From an uncultured Bacteroidales bacterium (GTDB lineage: Bacteria; Bacteroidota; Bacteroidia; Bacteroidales; F082): a stretch of DNA of 6,619 bases. The stretch is taken from contig CALGBV010000134.1 of the NCBI GenBank assembly GCA_937884015.1, forward strand, positions 1 through 6,619. Direction: 5' to 3'. Numbering within the stretch: position 1 is the stretch's first letter; every line of letters begins with the position of its first letter. A program made the translations under genes and the position numbers. Positions 4,891 to 6,619 of this stretch are shown one piece after another. The notes below the pieces were generated by a model. The model ran no database searches, was not told where the DNA came from, and was given only the letters and a program-made list of their open reading frames with translations.

Positions 4891-6619
4891 TCAAATAGAT
4901 GATGGATTCTGAGCTATATCCATCAAGATGACAGAAAGCGGTTTTTCGCTGCCAAATATCTTCTGGATTTTACTGTCACGCTCAACAACAGTGTTATAGG
5001 CACGCTGCATCAACGCTGAAACATCAGCATAAGTAAGGTTGAGCAGATAGAGGCAGCAATAGTCGATATCGATACTGGTAAGTTTTGGATAAGCCTTCCT
5101 GAGACGCAGAGTGAATTGGCTAAAATGGCGGTCGGCAGCCACACGCAAGTCCAACAGCTGCTGCTTGTCCAAGGCGTATGACTTATAAAGTTCACAATCT
5201 ATTTTCGATTTGAATTGTCCATCATGTACACGCTCCATAATAAGGCGGCAGATGGGTTCTTCATTGAATGAGGCGGCAATTCCTGATTTTGCAGCCAAAT
5301 CTTCTTGCTGTCTGATTTTTTCTTTTAGTTCACGCACTTCTTGGTGGCTATGTTTCAGCCGACCGGATATGGCTGCTTGCTCCATGCGGTGGGTCTGTCG
5401 CTCGGCTTCAAGGACTTCGATGTGCTGTTTATCTCTTTCTTCCAATTCCTTTCTTGCCCGAGTCTCTTTTGCCTCTATCTCTTGTTGATGATGCTTTTCT
5501 TTCTCTTCCAGCACCTTTTCCGCTTCAGCCTGCCTCTGTCTCAGTTCTTCCTCATGCTGGCGCTCTGTTTCTCCAAGCACTCTATCCGCTTCTTCCTGTT
5601 GCTCTTTCAGAAGTTTCTTACTTCTGTGTTTTAGAACAATAAAGATAACCAAAGCAACCACAAAAGCTATAGGAATGAAAACTTTCAGGACTTTCCAAAC
5701 AGCCTTCTTCCGAGCAATATCATCCTGTTTTTGGGTCAAATAGCTTTTGAACATTTCGTTAATCCTCGAAACATCTGACTTTTTTTCGATTTCTTTCATA
5801 GTAAAATCAGCAAGAAAAGAAGAGTATTGACGGGCTTTTACTGAATCTCCTACAATTTGATATATATTACATAAGTTCTCTGCAGCCAAAATTTTAGAAT
5901 GTATGTCTTCTTCTTGTTCAAAAACAGTTTCTAAATAAAATCGTGAAGAATCATACTGTTTGTCATTAAACAAAATGTTGCCAAGAGTCAACAATCTAGC
6001 TGTTTTTTCATTTTCATCTGCGGAAAGTGAAATGATGTATTTTAAATCTTTAATAATAGAATCCGAACATAATCCAAAGTCATAATGGTCAAGCAAAGCC
6101 TTAGTCGACATAATATCTCTATAATGAATATTATCATAATCAGGCAAATTTGCTAATGCTTCATTATAATAGAAATATGCGCTGTCTATTTGTCCAGAAA
6201 CATCATATTGCATTCCCAAATTATACAATAAAACTGGTATTCCATAAATTGAAGTTGGTTCTCGGTGGCAATAAAACAATGCTTGTTTATAACAAGTGAT
6301 GGCTAGCTCGGCCGACAACTGTTCCTCAAACATATCCCCAAGCCTGTTGTAGGTATATGCCATAAACTTTGCCTTGTTTTTCAGCAAATCTTTCTCCCTA
6401 AAATGGCTTTCCATCACCTTCAAGGCCTTTAGATATTCCGTGCAAGCCTCAACCACACTGTCACGCTCATAAAACCCCACACCGTTAATATAATGTGCCC
6501 GCGCATCAAGGAAAACGGTGTTGTCTGTAGAGACGCGATTCATCGCGTCTCTGCCATCAGTCACCACAATTGAATCGAAATAATCCACCGCTTTCAGCAG
6601 TTCTTCGCGGTTGGTCTGC
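4891..6619 (-). CDS. TPR / transmembrane / coiled-coil / HTH membrane regulator (N-terminus outside window)
   Basis: The frame is open to the right edge, so the true start is outside; 575 residues are visible. Numbering here starts at the internal GTG codon at 6588, which is unlikely to be the start because NREELLKAVDYF runs straight through it. About five TPR-like units (near 30-60, 76-109, 118-149, 196-225, 232-265) form a helical sensor. One membrane helix follows (300-319), flanked by lysines on both sides. Next come a highly charged coiled coil (about 323-435) and a C-terminal domain (440-565) with an HTH-like segment around 503-545 (LTSIDIDYCCLYLLNLT, then a helix pair). Similar Bacteroidales proteins usually start with a lipoprotein signal, putting the TPRs in the periplasm and the HTH in the cytoplasm. 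No kinase domain is present. The likely role is transmembrane transcription control, perhaps of the adjacent operon. A 28-base palindrome interrupts the N-terminal part in frame. Confidence 0.85.
   Translation of the reverse strand, partial: QTNREELLKAVDYFDSIVVTDGRDAMNRVSTDNTVFLDARAHYINGVGFYERDSVVEACTEYLKALKVMESHFREKDLLKNKAKFMAYTYNRLGDMFEEQLSAELAITCYKQALFYCHREPTSIYGIPVLLYNLGMQYDVSGQIDSAYFYYNEALANLPDYDNIHYRDIMSTKALLDHYDFGLCSDSIIKDLKYIISLSADENEKTARLLTLGNILFNDKQYDSSRFYLETVFEQEEDIHSKILAAENLCNIYQIVGDSVKARQYSSFLADFTMKEIEKKSDVSRINEMFKSYLTQKQDDIARKKAVWKVLKVFIPIAFVVALVIFIVLKHRSKKLLKEQQEEADRVLGETERQHEEELRQRQAEAEKVLEEKEKHHQQEIEAKETRARKELEERDKQHIEVLEAERQTHRMEQAAISGRLKHSHQEVRELKEKIRQQEDLAAKSGIAASFNEEPICRLIMERVHDGQFKSKIDCELYKSYALDKQQLLDLRVAADRHFSQFTLRLRKAYPKLTSIDIDYCCLYLLNLTYADVSALMQRAYNTVVERDSKIQKIFGSEKPLSVILMDIAQNPSSI
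5395..5592 (-). repeat. Three 22-residue coiled-coil repeats within the TPR regulator
   Basis: Residues 333-354, 355-376 and 377-398 (numbered from the GTG at 6588) align without gaps. Each has Ala at position 2, Leu at 6, His at 13 and Leu/Ile at 17, with Glu, Lys and Arg elsewhere. Hydrophobic core positions therefore recur every 11 residues (338, 349, 360, 371, 382, 393), a hendecad pattern. The first two copies are also clearly alike in DNA at their starts (GAAGCGGA), which points to tandem duplication of a 66-base unit. Confidence 0.75.
6527..6554. repeat. 28-base dispersed palindrome inserted in frame in the TPR regulator gene
   Basis: AGAGACGCGA (6529-6538) and TCGCGTCTCT (6543-6552) form a perfect 10-bp stem around TTCA. 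It extends by a G-T wobble and G6527-C6554 to 28 bases. On the coding (minus) strand it is translated as GRDAMNRVST. From memory, short palindromes of the type GTAGAGACGCGA-centre-TCGCGTCTCTAC are scattered through many Bacteroidetes genomes and sometimes lie inside genes, giving RDA(I/M)NRVST peptides. Nothing else in this gene has comparable symmetry or GC content. The related copy at 520-547 has the same length. Confidence 0.75.

Noticed and set aside
5210..5642. Plus-strand ORFs rich in Ser, Phe, Leu and Cys
   Set aside because: They are antisense to the Glu/Lys-rich coiled coil; such complements always read as Phe/Leu/Ser-rich open frames.
6586..6588. GTG as the start of the TPR regulator
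   Set aside because: The frame stays open to the window edge with helix-like sequence (NREELLKAV) continuous with what follows, and no signal peptide begins there.

Overview
The window looks like a chromosomal piece of a Bacteroidetes genome, most likely order Bacteroidales. Four things point there. Both recognisable promoters match the Bacteroidetes sigma-factor pattern (TTG, about 20 bases, TAnnTTTG). Start codons are preceded by A-rich sequence rather than strong Shine-Dalgarno motifs. One protein carries a type IX secretion (T9SS) C-terminal sorting domain. Another is a TPR / transmembrane / coiled-coil / HTH regulator of the kind common in Bacteroides and Prevotella relatives.

Layout. 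Bases 1-492 (+) are the last 163 codons of a PLP-dependent class I/II aminotransferase. Bases 493-907 form a long non-coding interval. It holds a decayed 28-base palindrome, an A/T tract, a good promoter, and an approximately 270-base 5' leader with two tiny ORFs and a strong hairpin. Bases 908-2632 (+) encode a stand-alone AAA+ ATPase with two winged-helix-like domains in front of the motor, closed by a clear intrinsic terminator at 2637-2668. From there to the right end everything is on the minus strand. A probable two-gene operon runs from a promoter at 4810-4840: a T9SS-exported protein with seven propeller-like repeats (4778-3270), then a small exported, probably outer-membrane, protein (3250-2729). 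Upstream of it, in the same direction, is a large TPR protein with one membrane segment, a long coiled coil and a C-terminal HTH-like domain (6619-4891). Its beginning lies outside the window.

How the parts may work together. The aminotransferase and the ATPase are separate transcription units with no evident link. On the minus strand, the TPR protein looks like a membrane-spanning one-component regulator: periplasmic TPR sensor, cytoplasmic DNA-binding end, no kinase domain. It sits directly upstream of a promoter whose spacer contains a palindrome, and that promoter drives two cell-envelope proteins. Control of the envelope operon by the TPR protein is a testable inference, not something the sequence proves.

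The most unusual observations are a 28-base dispersed palindrome inside the TPR coding sequence that is translated in frame, with a second, decayed 28-base relative between genes; a strict 11/22-residue periodicity in the coiled coil; and the structured leader of the ATPase gene. I see no CRISPR array, tRNA, rRNA, insertion sequence or phage gene, and no clear evidence of a wholly new multi-gene system.
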